A DNA stretch of 64,000 bases from Hydrogenophaga sp. (GTDB lineage Bacteria > Pseudomonadota > Gammaproteobacteria > Burkholderiales > Burkholderiaceae_C), in the NCBI GenBank assembly GCA_030653975.1, contig JAURYH010000005.1:24419-88418 (forward strand). The letters run 5' to 3'. Made by a program: the position numbers and the translations under genes. The notes below the pieces were generated by a model. That model did no database searches. It saw only the letters and a list, made by a program, of their open reading frames with translations, and was not told the origin of the DNA. This document shows positions 26,018-35,026 of the stretch, one piece after another; position 1 is the stretch's first letter, and every line of letters begins with the position of its first letter.

Positions 26018-26584
26018 ATGCGACTCACCCAATGGACCGACTACAGCTTGCGCATGCTGATGTATTGCGCAGCTTGTGAAGGGCGCGAGCATCCGCCCAC
26101 GGTGAACGAGATCGCCGAGGCGCATGGCATTTCGCGCAGCCATCTCACCAAGATCGCGATGATCCTGGCCGCGTGTGGCTGGATCGCGACCACGCGGGGT
26201 CGGGGCGGTGGCCTTCGCTTGCTCAAGCCGGCCGGAGAACTGACCCTGGGCGAAGTCATCCGCCAGACCGAAACCGATATGACGCTGGTGGAGTGTTTTG
26301 ACCGCAAGACCAACACCTGCCGCCTGGATGGCTATTGCCGGCTCAAGGATTCCTTGTACAAGGCCATGCAGGGCTTCTTCGATGTGCTGGATGGCATCAC
26401 GCTGGCCGACCTGCTCGCGCCCATGGCGGCAGGCAAGGCGCCTGCGGGCCAGTTGCCCCACCTGATTCCCATCCAGTTTGCTTCGCTGGCCCCGCCGAAA
26501 AAGGCGCCGGCCTCCACCAGGAAGGCCGCCGCCCGGCACAAGCCGGCGGCGGCGCGAAAACCCAAGCCGGCCAAGGCCGGTTGA
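26018..26584 (+). CDS. nsrR: NsrR-like Rrf2 regulator, nitric-oxide sensing
   Basis: A 188-residue Rrf2-family repressor. Winged helix at the N-terminus (MRLTQWTDYSLRMLMYCA, NEIAEAHGISRSHLTKIAMILAACGWIATTRGRGGGLRL). The [Fe-S] ligands are in VECFDRKTNTC-RLDGYC, the Cys spacing typical of NsrR and unlike IscR. NO destroys the cluster and lifts repression. The C-terminal ~35 residues (PPKKAPASTRKAAARHKPAA and beyond) form a Lys/Ala/Pro tail like histone H1 that normal NsrR lacks. It neighbours nos genes whose promoters carry NsrR-like dyads. Confidence 0.88.
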   Translation: MRLTQWTDYSLRMLMYCAACEGREHPPTVNEIAEAHGISRSHLTKIAMILAACGWIATTRGRGGGLRLLKPAGELTLGEVIRQTETDMTLVECFDRKTNTCRLDGYCRLKDSLYKAMQGFFDVLDGITLADLLAPMAAGKAPAGQLPHLIPIQFASLAPPKKAPASTRKAAARHKPAAARKPKPAKAG

Positions 26585-26599
26585 CGCGCCGGGGCCGTT

Positions 26600-27616
26600 T
26601 CAGGCCGCTTGCAGGCGCACGTCCATGCGTCCCGTGGTCCGGACGCTGGCATTTCCATCCACGATCAGGCTGTCCACCTCGTGCAGGGGTGAGAGCAGAT
26701 GCAGTCCAGCAGCGGCGCCCGCCGCCATGACCGCGGCACCCAGGCCGTTGACGGGGTCCGGCTGGCGCGACACCAGGACCACACCCCGCACGCCGCTGCT
26801 GGGCATGCCGGAGGCCGGATCGAGCACGTGGTGATAGCGCCGCCCGTTGCGCACGAAGCACCGTTCGTAGTCGCCGGACGATGCCACGCAACCGTCGCCG
26901 AGAAACACCGTGCCGATCAGCCGCTCGGGCGCCCGCGGGTCGCGAATGCCGACGCGCCAGTCGCGACCCAGGAGCTGCCCACGTGTCAGCACATCACCGC
27001 CGCCGTTCAGCATGGCGTTGCGCAGCCCGTGTCGTTCCAGCACCCGCAGGCCGGCCTGCAGGATGGGCAGCTTGGCCACCCCGCCCAGGTCGATGCGCAT
27101 GCCCGACCGGCTCAGACCGACCTGGCCAGCCAGGGGGTTGATCGACACCTCGCGAAAATCCACCAGCCGGCGTTCGCGGCGCAGTTCTTCGGGCGACGGG
27201 ATGCGCGCATGGTTGGCGTCGAACGACCAGCCGTCATACGCTCCCACGGTGATGTCAAAGGCGCCGTCGCTGAGCCGGGACAGTTCGGCGGCGCGCTGCA
27301 GCACCGCCATCAGCTCGGGCGGCGCATCCACCCATGACCGACCCGCGCTGCGGTGCAGTGCGGACACCAGGCTGTCGGCCCTGTAGCGGCTCATCATGCG
27401 TTCCAGGCGCTGCATCTCCGCAAAGGCGGCCTGGATGGCGACCGCCGTGCTGGCGGGGTCGCCGCCCTGCGCCACGATGTCCACCCTTGTGCCCATCAGG
27501 GTGCGGGATGCGCGCTGGACCGTGGGACTGGCCAGTGCCGGGCGCAAGCCCAGGCCCGTGACGAGCAGGCCGCCCAGCCCGGCCAGACAGCGACGGCGTT
27601 GGAACAGGTGCGTCAT
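26600..27616 (-). CDS. nosX: NosX/ApbE, FAD:protein FMN transferase
   Basis: A 338-residue ApbE-type enzyme with signal peptide (RRRCLAGLGGLLVTGLGLRPALA; Tat-like). It attaches FMN to Thr in target proteins; in denitrifiers the nos-linked copy serves NosR, which here has the acceptor motif SGATVT. Family signs: LMGTRVDIVAQGG, FDITVGAYDGWSF, GVAKLPILQAGLRVLERHGLRNAMLNGGGDVL, HHVLDPASGMPS. The canonical GGxxKGxAxD motif is read here as LGGVAKLPI. The gene follows the cytochrome c gene by 16 bases, so both share its FNR-type promoter. Confidence 0.9.
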   Translation of the reverse strand: MTHLFQRRRCLAGLGGLLVTGLGLRPALASPTVQRASRTLMGTRVDIVAQGGDPASTAVAIQAAFAEMQRLERMMSRYRADSLVSALHRSAGRSWVDAPPELMAVLQRAAELSRLSDGAFDITVGAYDGWSFDANHARIPSPEELRRERRLVDFREVSINPLAGQVGLSRSGMRIDLGGVAKLPILQAGLRVLERHGLRNAMLNGGGDVLTRGQLLGRDWRVGIRDPRAPERLIGTVFLGDGCVASSGDYERCFVRNGRRYHHVLDPASGMPSSGVRGVVLVSRQPDPVNGLGAAVMAAGAAAGLHLLSPLHEVDSLIVDGNASVRTTGRMDVRLQAA

Positions 27617-27632
27617 GGTGCCGGCGTGTCGT

Positions 27633-28046
27633 TTACTGAGACAAAGCGACCATGTGGTCCACGGCGGCCTTGAGGTCGTCGTCGGAGAGGGTCGTGCCAC
27701 CCCCGCGTGCGGGCATCATGCCTTTGGCGCCGGTGTAGCCTTCGATGGCGTGTTTGTAGAGCGTGTCGTTGCCCTGTGCGATGCGCGGACCCCAGTCGGC
27801 CTTGTCGCCGGGCTTGGGCGCGCCGGCCACGCCAGCCGCATGACACATGGCACAAGTCGCACCATAGACTTTTTTGCCCACGGTGTTTTCGGCCACCGGG
27901 CTTGGTGCGGGTTCCGGGGCGGGTGCGGGCGCAGCGGCCACCGGGGCAGGAGTGGCTGGCGCCGCCGCGGTCTCGGCGGGCTTTTCGCCGCAGGCCAGCA
28001 GGGCAGCACTGCAGCCCAGGATCAGGAGGAGGTTCTTGGCGTTCAT
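27633..28046 (-). CDS. Cytochrome c5-like lipoprotein of the nos locus
   Basis: The start at 28046 has AAGGAC upstream; the longer frame is antisense promoter sequence. The 137-residue product has a lipobox (LLACG, Cys ~17) and an Ala/Pro-rich flexible linker (~20-60). A single-haem domain with CAMCH follows and ends MMPARGGG (Met ligand). This is the plan of a membrane-tethered c5/c555 cytochrome, which could feed electrons to NosZ. It is first in a two-gene unit with nosX. Confidence 0.88.
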   Translation of the reverse strand: MNAKNLLLILGCSAALLACGEKPAETAAAPATPAPVAAAPAPAPEPAPSPVAENTVGKKVYGATCAMCHAAGVAGAPKPGDKADWGPRIAQGNDTLYKHAIEGYTGAKGMMPARGGGTTLSDDDLKAAVDHMVALSQ

Positions 28047-28091
28047 GGGGTGTCCTTGAATGAAGTGGTGAAGGGAGTGGGGTGTGTTTTT

Positions 28092-28114
28092 AACATTCAT
28101 TTTATATGAATAAT
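28092..28114. promoter_or_regulatory. NsrR-like dyad at the cytochrome c / nosX promoter
   Basis: AACATTCATTT-T-ATATGAATAAT has the 11-1-11 layout of the E. coli NsrR consensus AANATGCATTT-N-AAATGCATNTT, matching about 18 of 22 positions. It contains the exact inverted repeat ATTCAT-N5-ATGAAT. It overlaps the -10 region placed by the FNR-type box 29.5 bases away. Confidence 0.6.
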
Positions 28115-28125
28115 TAAACCAGTTT

Positions 28126-28139
28126 TTGACACGCATCAA
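28126..28139 (-). promoter_or_regulatory. FNR/DNR-type box at the cytochrome c / nosX promoter
   Basis: TTGAC-ACGC-ATCAA differs from TTGAT-N4-ATCAA at one base. A TATAAAAT-like -10 lies downstream on the minus strand, fitting class II activation (centre near -41.5). It sits 14 bases downstream of the nosL-like stop, so the cytochrome gene has its own promoter. Confidence 0.8.
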
Positions 28140-28152
28140 TGTGAACCGGGCT

Positions 28153-28767
28153 TCAGCCATGGGTGTGCGGGGCGAGCCGCTGCAGCGGTGCGGGCAGGCC
28201 TTTGCGCAGGCGCGCGGCCGTGAGCCATTCGCCTCCGTGCTGGTCGATGAACGCCCCTGCCTGGTGTTCGGTGGCGAACGCAGGCAGGTTGCCCGATCGC
28301 ATCGGGCCCATCAGCCTGGACCCATGCACATACAGGGCCTGTTCGGCGGGCACCCAGACGCCGCTGTCCAGATCGGTGACGTAGGCGGCCACGATGCGGT
28401 CGACGCTCTGGCCGGCGGTGTAGCGCGGGACCTGCTGCAGGTACAGGAACAGGCTTAGGGGCGAGTCCAGATACTGCACCTCGCCGTTGGCAAAAATGAC
28501 CTGTGCCGCCCAGCGCCGCTGGCGGGCAGGGAACATGCCGCAGACCGGGCAGCGCGCCTCGGGGGGCACTTCGCGTGCTGCGTCCAAGGGCAGGCCGGAG
28601 GCGGCGTCGTAAGAAAAAGTGGGCGCCACCAGGCAGACGTCGGACGGCAGTTCCGGGCCGGCACGGGCCGCTGCCACCGGGTCACCGGGCGGGCGCAAGC
28701 CCAGACCGGCGAACACTGCCACGCTGCCCAGCAACGAGAGACCGATGAACCGGCGGCGTTGCGGCAT
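28153..28767 (-). CDS. Second NosL-like protein
   Basis: A 204-residue exported protein from ATG 28767 that overlaps the nosL stop (ATGA). It has an N-terminal RRRFIGLSLLGSVAVFAGLGL signal, then a NosL domain with CPVCGMFPARQRRWAAQVIF (Cys-x2-Cys-Gly-Met metal site), LDSPLSLFLYLQQVP and WVPAEQALYVHGSRLMGPM. It retains two Cys in the metal motif, unlike the adjacent NosL. It is probably a copper-handling chaperone of nitrous oxide reductase, or has split that job with NosL. Confidence 0.85.
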   Translation of the reverse strand: MPQRRRFIGLSLLGSVAVFAGLGLRPPGDPVAAARAGPELPSDVCLVAPTFSYDAASGLPLDAAREVPPEARCPVCGMFPARQRRWAAQVIFANGEVQYLDSPLSLFLYLQQVPRYTAGQSVDRIVAAYVTDLDSGVWVPAEQALYVHGSRLMGPMRSGNLPAFATEHQAGAFIDQHGGEWLTAARLRKGLPAPLQRLAPHTHG

Positions 28768-29312
28768 CACATGCGGGTGTCGTGCAGGGCACCACCGCTC
28801 AGATCGACCATCTCGGGTTTGATATCGGCGTAGCGCAGCAGGCGGCCACCGTGTTGCTGCACGAAGGTCTGGGCCTCGGCTTCCCCGGCGAAGCTCGCGG
28901 CCGTGGGCCCCATGGAGCCGTGGCGTTGGCTGCCCAGCACGTAGAACGCCTGGCGCGCGTCGATCCAGTGCCCCCGGGGCTGGTCCCAGTCGGCCTGGCC
29001 CATGTCCTGCACGTGCACAGACACCACCGCGCGCACCTGTTCGGGCGCCAGCAGCACCGACAGCAGTTCCACCGAGTCGCAGAACCATTGCACCTCGGCC
29101 ACGCCGGCGTAGCGGATCTGGCCTTTGGGACCGGGGTAGTCGGACAACAGCATGCCGTCCAGCGAGCAGCTGGACTGGGCGCTGATCTCGGCCGGGGCGC
29201 CTGAGGCGGTATCGCCGCTCTGGCCGCAGCCCAGCAGGCTGAGGGTGGCGAGGCCGGCGCAGCCGCACAGCAGGCGCCGGCGGTTCAGGGGAAGGTGGGA
29301 AGGGGTGTTCAT
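28767..29312 (-). CDS. nosL: NosL, copper chaperone lipoprotein for NosZ
   Basis: A 181-residue lipoprotein with lipobox LLGCG (Cys ~30). The domain reads SSCSLDGMLLSDYPGPKGQI (Cys and Met copper ligands), VQWFCDSVELL, HWIDARQAFYVLGSQRHGSMG and QTFVQQHGGRLLRYADI. It delivers Cu(I) for the CuZ centre of NosZ together with NosDFY. The start at 29312 overlaps the nosY stop by ATGA. The start of the next NosL-like gene overlaps its stop in the same way. Confidence 0.92.
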   Translation of the reverse strand: MNTPSHLPLNRRRLLCGCAGLATLSLLGCGQSGDTASGAPAEISAQSSCSLDGMLLSDYPGPKGQIRYAGVAEVQWFCDSVELLSVLLAPEQVRAVVSVHVQDMGQADWDQPRGHWIDARQAFYVLGSQRHGSMGPTAASFAGEAEAQTFVQQHGGRLLRYADIKPEMVDLSGGALHDTRM

Positions 29313-30136
29313 GGTCGGAATCTCCAGGAGGCCAGGGCAAGGGGGGCGATGATCCAGGCCAGCATGGCGCTGGTGAGCCAGCCCACCTGGCTGAGCGCCG
29401 GGGGCAGGATGCTGGCCAGGCCGTACAGGCGCTGCACGTCGTCGAGCGAAAACACGTTGAGGATGCGGAAGATGTCGGCCGGGTTCAGCAGCAGCAGGTA
29501 GGCGAAGACCTGGCCGCCGAACTGGCCGCCGGTGGCCACCAGCAGGCCCAGCAGCAGCAGGTCGAACACCAGCACCAGCGCAAACCACAGCGCGATGGCC
29601 AGGCCCGAGGCGCGGGTGCGGTCGCGGGCCAGCACCGACAGCAGCACCGCCAGGCTCAGGAACGCCAGTCCCAGCAGCACCGAGCTGAGCACGAAGCCGG
29701 CGTAGTGGTACAGGCCGGCCCAGCTGAAACGCTGGTACAGCAGCAGCGCCACCAGCGCAAAGCCCGAGACGGTGGACAGCGTCAGCGCACCGGCAAGCCC
29801 GAGGTACTTGCCCAGCAGCAGTTCCAGCCGCGTGATGGGCAGGGCCAGCAGCAGGTCAAGCGAGCCACGCTCGCGCTCGCCGACGATGGCGTCGAAGCCG
29901 AGCAACAGCGCGATCAGCGGGATCAGGTAGATCACCAGGCTGACCAGGCTGGCGATGGTGAGCTCGATCGAGCGCGGACCGATCTGCCCTTGGGCTGCCG
30001 AGCCGAAGTAGGTGATGAGCAGCGAGAACACGGTGAAGACCACGGCCACGGCCAGCACCCAGCGGTTGCGCAGCCGGTCGCGGAATTCCTTGGCGGCCAC
30101 GGCCTGCACCTGGCGCCATTGCAATGAAACGTTCAT
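29309..30136 (-). CDS. nosY: NosY, ABC transporter permease for NosZ maturation
   Basis: A 275-residue membrane protein with about six transmembrane helices, after an amphipathic N-terminus (VQAVAAKEFRDRLRNRWVL). Conserved ABC-2 permease features are GFDAIVGERERGSLDLLLALPI and LNPADIFRILNVFS. It forms the NosDFY complex that moves copper or sulfur species for the CuZ site of NosZ. The start at 30136 overlaps nosF by ATGA. Confidence 0.94.
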   Translation of the reverse strand: MNVSLQWRQVQAVAAKEFRDRLRNRWVLAVAVVFTVFSLLITYFGSAAQGQIGPRSIELTIASLVSLVIYLIPLIALLLGFDAIVGERERGSLDLLLALPITRLELLLGKYLGLAGALTLSTVSGFALVALLLYQRFSWAGLYHYAGFVLSSVLLGLAFLSLAVLLSVLARDRTRASGLAIALWFALVLVFDLLLLGLLVATGGQFGGQVFAYLLLLNPADIFRILNVFSLDDVQRLYGLASILPPALSQVGWLTSAMLAWIIAPLALASWRFRP

Positions 30137-31077
30137 GGGGCCTCCCTCAGGCCGAAGTACACGTCCTCCAGCGAGGGTTCGTGGATCTGCAGATCGCTCA
30201 GGCTCGCGCTGGCCAGCCAGGACAGCACGCGCATCTTGTGCTCGCGCGGGCAGCGCAGTTCCATCAACCCCGGTTCCGGGTGGTGCAGTCCGACGTCGGC
30301 ACCGGCCAGTTGCCCGGGCAGATCGTTGGCCAGGGTCTGCAGCCAGGTTGGCGCGGCGCGCAGCTGGAACACCAGGGGCATGCGCGAGCGCTCGCGCAGC
30401 GCCTGCACCGTGCCCTGCGCGCACACGCGGCCGTTGCTGAGCATGGCCAGTGCATCGACGCGCTGTTGCAGTTCGGCCAGGATGTGCGAGCTGATGACCA
30501 GGGTCACGCCCTGCGAGCGCAGCAGGTCGAGCTGGTCGTAGAAATCGCGGATCGCCGACGGGTCCAGGCCGGTGGTGGGTTCGTCGAGCAGCAGCAGCTG
30601 CGGGTCGCCCAGCAGAGCCTGGGCAAAACCCAGCCGCTGGCGCATGCCCTTGGAGTATTCGCGCACCGCGCGGTGGCCCGCCGGGGTCAGGCCGACGCGG
30701 TCGAGCAGGTCGGCGCATTGTGTCTGCGGCGCGCCCTTGAGGCGCGCGAAGAAGCGCAGCGTCTCCAGCCCGGTGAGGTTGTCGTACAGCACCAGGTTCT
30801 CGGGCAGGTAGCCCAGGGCGCGCCGGGTGGTTCGGAAGTCGGGGCCGTTCACCGCGCAGCCGTTGACACGGATGTGGCCCCGGCTGGGGGTGATGAGGCC
30901 GAGCACGAGCTTGAACAGCGTGCTCTTGCCGGCGCCGTTGTGGCCGATCAGGCCGAAGAGCTGGCCACGCGGCACTGTCAGACTCACGTTGTCCAGCGCC
31001 AGCAGCGGCGCACGCCGGCTGCCATAGGGTTTGGTGACGCCCTCCAGGTGCAGGGCCTCAGCGGAAAAACTTGTCAC
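30133..31077 (-). CDS. nosF: NosF, ABC transporter ATPase for NosZ maturation
   Basis: A 314-residue ATPase with Walker A GHNGAGKST, Q-loop region, signature YSKGMRQRLGFAQALLG and Walker B LLLLDEPTTGLDP, then SSHILAEL. A GTG at 31077 is the start and lies inside the end of nosD (20 bases overlap). It partners NosY and NosD in CuZ-site assembly. Confidence 0.93.
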   Translation of the reverse strand: MTSFSAEALHLEGVTKPYGSRRAPLLALDNVSLTVPRGQLFGLIGHNGAGKSTLFKLVLGLITPSRGHIRVNGCAVNGPDFRTTRRALGYLPENLVLYDNLTGLETLRFFARLKGAPQTQCADLLDRVGLTPAGHRAVREYSKGMRQRLGFAQALLGDPQLLLLDEPTTGLDPSAIRDFYDQLDLLRSQGVTLVISSHILAELQQRVDALAMLSNGRVCAQGTVQALRERSRMPLVFQLRAAPTWLQTLANDLPGQLAGADVGLHHPEPGLMELRCPREHKMRVLSWLASASLSDLQIHEPSLEDVYFGLREAP

Positions 31078-32341
31078 GCCATGTGCTCCAGTCGGGGTGT
31101 TTCGGCGCCATGGCCGGATGGGGGTCGATCACGCTGGGCACGCGCAGAACCGGGAACTGGTGCCCCAGCACACGCAGGGCCTGCACCGCGGGGCTGCCCA
31201 GCAAGAGTTGAATGGAAGGGTGGCGCCACTGCAGGCGGTCCACCAGGTCGTTGGCTTCGTAGGACAGGTCGCCGATGCCGTTGCCGTCGCGGTCCCAGCC
31301 CAGGTAGTTGCTCCAGTGATTGCCCTGTCCGGGCTGGGGATGGCCCCAGGGTTCGTCGCGCGCGCCGACGTAGCGCACCTGCTCCCGGTTGGCGATGAAG
31401 TCGTTGCCCACCACCTGGTTGCGCGTCGACCCGGCGGACAGGTGCACCCCGACGCGGTTGTCCACCACCAGGTTGTTGCGCAGCGTCACGTACTCGACGT
31501 CGTAGATGAAGAAGCCGCGGTCGTTGCCGGCCACCACGTTGTTTTCGATCACCGAGTCCTGCAGGGTGCGCAGCATGATGCCGTGGTCGGAGTTGCCCCA
31601 GGTGCGGTTGCCGCGCACCACCTGGTCGCGCACCTCCATCAAGGCCAGGCCGCCGCGGTTGTAGTAGCTGTCGTTGTCTTCCCACAGGTTGTGGTACGAG
31701 TTCATGTAGTGCGCGCCATAGCGGCTGTGGTGCAGCCGGTTGCCGCGGAACTCGGCGTGGTGCGACACGTCGACGTACAGCGCGTCGCGCACGAAGCTGA
31801 TGTCGTTGCCGGTGATGCGCGCGCCCTGCGTGTTGTAGAGCTGGATGCCGTTGCCGCGCTGCGAGGAGTTGAGGTCGCGCAGGCCGGTGATGCGGTTGTG
31901 TTCGATGCGCACCTCGTTGGCCTTTTCGATCCACAGGCCGAAGAGGTTGTAGGTCAGGTCGCAACGCCGCACCACGGCACGGTGCGAACCGGGCTGCACG
32001 TAGATGCCCGCGTGCTGGCTCTTCAGGCTGGTGCCCGAGTCGCGCACGATCAGGTTTTCGATCAGCACGTCGGGCGAGGCTATGCGGATGGTGTCGCCGC
32101 GCTGGCCGCCACTGAGGGTGGGGCGGTTGATGCCGCGCAGGGTCAGGGGCTTGTCGATGCGCAGGTTGACGCTGTAGAACCCGCGTGCCACTTCCACCAC
32201 GTCGCCGGCGGCGGCCTGCGCCACGGCGGCCTGGATGTCGCCGCCCGGCTCCACCCGCCACACGGCGGACCACGCGGGCAGGGCCAGGCCCAGCAGCCAC
32301 AGACAGGCCAACCGTTGGCGCCAGGTGGGTCGGGTCTTCAC
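31058..32341 (-). CDS. nosD: NosD, periplasmic beta-helix protein for NosZ maturation
   Basis: A 427-residue exported protein. A signal peptide (LACLWLLGLALPAWSAV) is followed by a right-handed parallel beta-helix with repeated N/G/I units (NRITGLRD, GNDISFV, GNRLHHS, ENNVVAGND, NNLVVDNRVGVHL). The C-terminus holds NHWSNYLGWDRDGNGIGD, a family motif. GTG 32341 is the start and overlaps the nosR stop by GTGA. It is the periplasmic component that hands copper on to NosZ with NosFY. Confidence 0.92.
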   Translation of the reverse strand: MKTRPTWRQRLACLWLLGLALPAWSAVWRVEPGGDIQAAVAQAAAGDVVEVARGFYSVNLRIDKPLTLRGINRPTLSGGQRGDTIRIASPDVLIENLIVRDSGTSLKSQHAGIYVQPGSHRAVVRRCDLTYNLFGLWIEKANEVRIEHNRITGLRDLNSSQRGNGIQLYNTQGARITGNDISFVRDALYVDVSHHAEFRGNRLHHSRYGAHYMNSYHNLWEDNDSYYNRGGLALMEVRDQVVRGNRTWGNSDHGIMLRTLQDSVIENNVVAGNDRGFFIYDVEYVTLRNNLVVDNRVGVHLSAGSTRNQVVGNDFIANREQVRYVGARDEPWGHPQPGQGNHWSNYLGWDRDGNGIGDLSYEANDLVDRLQWRHPSIQLLLGSPAVQALRVLGHQFPVLRVPSVIDPHPAMAPKHPDWSTWRDKFFR

Positions 32342-34956
32342 GCCAGGTGTCCCAGGGTCTTGAGGACGAGGAACAGCGTCGCGCCGATCAGCAGGTTCTT
32401 GAACCCTACATAGCTGAGCATGTCCATCCAGTTCGCCACCCGGTAGCGCGCCTGCCACCACGGGCCGTCCTTCACATAGCGCTTGCCCGCCATGCGGATC
32501 AGCACCTCGTACACGCTCCAGCCAAACCACCAGCCGATGATGGCGCTGGCCGAGAGCCGCCCGTCGGCCGCCAGCAGCCAGGCCACGCTCGCGGCCAGGG
32601 CCAGCGAGAGCCCGGCGAACTGCAGGGCACGCTGGCTCTTCCAGCCGTCGCGGCTCCAGGGCCACAGGTGGTGCTGCAGCTCCTGCCACAGACCTTTCAG
32701 GCCCGGGGCACGGCCACCGGGCCAGGGCTGGGCGGGCGCGGTGGGCATGCGCGGATCGGGGCCCTGCGCCGCCCGGGCGCTGACGGGCGAAACCGGTTGG
32801 ATGGGGATGAAGTAACCGTCGCGCCCGATCGGCGTGATGAGCAGGCCGTCGCGTTCGCGGCGCTTGCGTTCCTTGGCCAGCGGCGGGCAGCCCTTCTGGT
32901 CGGTGTAGAGCACCATGCAGTCCAGGCAGTGCAGGCATTCGCGGTGGTCGATGCGGCCATCGGCGTCGATCGCCTGCGCTCCGCAGCCCACGGCGCAGGC
33001 CTTGCAGCTGTTGCAGTCCTGCTTGCGCTGCAGACCGAACCAGCGGAAGGTGCTGGGCATGGCCAGCGAGGCGCCCAGCGGGCAGATGTACTTGCAGTAG
33101 GGGCGTTCGATGAACAGCGACAGGCCCAGGATCACCACCACGAACAGACCATAAGGCCAGCTGCGGTGGGTGATGCCGACCAGGAAGGTGGTCTTGAACG
33201 GCTCCACCTCGGCCAGCACCTCGGCCAGCCCCATGGAGAACATCGACACCACCAGCAGGCCGAAGAAGATGGCGTACTTCAGCCACTTGAGCCGGTCGTG
33301 CCAGACCTGCGGCAGCTTCGTCTGGAAGCGCTTGAGGCCGATCACCCGCCCCACCTTGTAGAGCGCCTCGGAGAGCGAGCCGAAGGGGCACATCCAGCCG
33401 CAGAACAGCCCACGACCGAACACGAACACGGTGACGATGATGAAGACCCAGAAGATGAAGATGAACGGGTCCGACAGGAACAGCGACCAGGTCCACTGGA
33501 ACAGCAGGGCGTGGAACCAGGTCAGTACCTGGGTGATGGAGGGCTGCGCCATGAGGCCGAAGCCGATGAAGCTGATGCTGATGGCCCAGGCCGAGTATTT
33601 GAAGGCGTTGACCGGCCACTTGTTCTTGTGGGTCGAGCGCCGCGTGAGCTGGTCGCGCAGGGCATAGACCACGGCCACCGCCAGCAGCAGGGCGGAAAAG
33701 AGGGCGATCTCGATGGCGCGCGACTTCCAGATGCGCACCCAGGGGGCGTCGGGCTCGGTCACGGCGGGGCGGCCGCCTTGCAGCATCTCGGTGGGCAGCC
33801 AGTACTTGGTCTCGAAGACCGCGAAGCTGCGGTGCCCGGTGGCGCGGTCCACGCGATTGCCCAGGAATGCCAGCTTCCAGGGGTAGGCCGCCGAGAAGCT
33901 CTCGGAGCGGACCACGAAGATCGCCGACTCGGAGTAGCGCGGCGCCCCCTCGGCTTCCAGCCCATAAAGGTTGAACGAGTCCAGGTCCCGGAAGGTGAAG
34001 GCATCGGCGCCCTGCTTGACCTGGATGCGGTCGTAGATGCCGCCGCGCACGAAGCCCGAGCCCTTGAAGGATTCGATGCCGGCACTGCGCACCACGAACA
34101 GTGCCTGTTCGCTGTCTTTCAGGCGCGAGCGCAGCGTGGCGAAGCCCGACTTGCCGAGCAGGCTCTGGCCCACATCGGGGTGGTTGAGGTCACCGAACCA
34201 CAGCTCGATGAAGGGCTCGGCGCTGCGCTCCAGGCCCAGCTGCTCGGGCATCACGCGCAGGCGCTGCACCGCGCCCATCTTCACCAGCTCGTCCCAGCGG
34301 TAGGGCCGGCCGCTGGTCACGAAACGTGCCGGGTCGCGGCGGGTGGGTTCGATGATGCCGACCTGGCGGGCCACCGCCGAGCCCGAGAGCTGCATCACCT
34401 GGTTCTGCGCGATCACCGTGACGGTGGCGCCGGAGATGGCGTCCAGGCCCAGGATGTTCTCGTCCGGGCGCGAAGGACCGACCTCGATCTGGTCGGTGAC
34501 CGACTTGCCGAGGTACTGGTTGTTGAAGTTGACCAGCGTGGACTCTGGAATGCCCAGCAGCAGGATGGGCTCGGAGTGCTTGAGCACCTTCACGCCGACG
34601 TAGCGGCCGCGCGCGTCCATGCCGATCAGCGTGATCACCGGCTTGCCGGAATAGGCCGGGGTGTCGGTGATGTCGGTCGAGAGCATCACGTAGCCCAGCA
34701 GGGTCTTCTTGCCCGGCTGTTGCGGGTCGGCCTCGCCGTAGGCCTCCACATACGGTGGCTGGCCCTTGCGCTGGGAAAAACTCTTGGCGCCCGGGAACAC
34801 CTCCGCGCAGGGCACGAGGGCGCACAGGTCGGGGTTGGTGGCCAGGTCGGCGGGCAGATGGGCCTCGTAGGCCTGCGCCTGGGCTTCGTTGCCGAGCGGG
34901 CTCAGCAACAGAGCGGCGGCGGTCAGCGCGGCCGAGAAAAGTCGTGCAATCGACAT
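32338..34956 (-). CDS. nosR: NosR, flavin/iron-sulfur membrane reductase for N2O reduction
   Basis: An 872-residue NosR. Signal peptide (~1-28), periplasmic FMN-binding domain with covalent flavin motif SGATVT at residues 175-180, six-helix membrane domain with CGWMCPFGS and CKYICPLGASL, then ferredoxin-type CNSCKACAVGC and CLHCLDC. It feeds electrons to NosZ and supports its expression. The start at 34956 (MSIARLFSAAL) is chosen over 34995 since the latter precedes the signal peptide with Pro-rich sequence. It lies downstream of nosZ here, not upstream as in the classic nosRZDFYL order. Confidence 0.95.
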   Translation of the reverse strand: MSIARLFSAALTAAALLLSPLGNEAQAQAYEAHLPADLATNPDLCALVPCAEVFPGAKSFSQRKGQPPYVEAYGEADPQQPGKKTLLGYVMLSTDITDTPAYSGKPVITLIGMDARGRYVGVKVLKHSEPILLLGIPESTLVNFNNQYLGKSVTDQIEVGPSRPDENILGLDAISGATVTVIAQNQVMQLSGSAVARQVGIIEPTRRDPARFVTSGRPYRWDELVKMGAVQRLRVMPEQLGLERSAEPFIELWFGDLNHPDVGQSLLGKSGFATLRSRLKDSEQALFVVRSAGIESFKGSGFVRGGIYDRIQVKQGADAFTFRDLDSFNLYGLEAEGAPRYSESAIFVVRSESFSAAYPWKLAFLGNRVDRATGHRSFAVFETKYWLPTEMLQGGRPAVTEPDAPWVRIWKSRAIEIALFSALLLAVAVVYALRDQLTRRSTHKNKWPVNAFKYSAWAISISFIGFGLMAQPSITQVLTWFHALLFQWTWSLFLSDPFIFIFWVFIIVTVFVFGRGLFCGWMCPFGSLSEALYKVGRVIGLKRFQTKLPQVWHDRLKWLKYAIFFGLLVVSMFSMGLAEVLAEVEPFKTTFLVGITHRSWPYGLFVVVILGLSLFIERPYCKYICPLGASLAMPSTFRWFGLQRKQDCNSCKACAVGCGAQAIDADGRIDHRECLHCLDCMVLYTDQKGCPPLAKERKRRERDGLLITPIGRDGYFIPIQPVSPVSARAAQGPDPRMPTAPAQPWPGGRAPGLKGLWQELQHHLWPWSRDGWKSQRALQFAGLSLALAASVAWLLAADGRLSASAIIGWWFGWSVYEVLIRMAGKRYVKDGPWWQARYRVANWMDMLSYVGFKNLLIGATLFLVLKTLGHLA

Positions 34957-35026
34957 CGTTGGAATCCGGGGGGCGGGGACCGGTGCCAGCGCCACACGGC
35001 GCGGGCATCGGTCCCGGCAAAACAGG

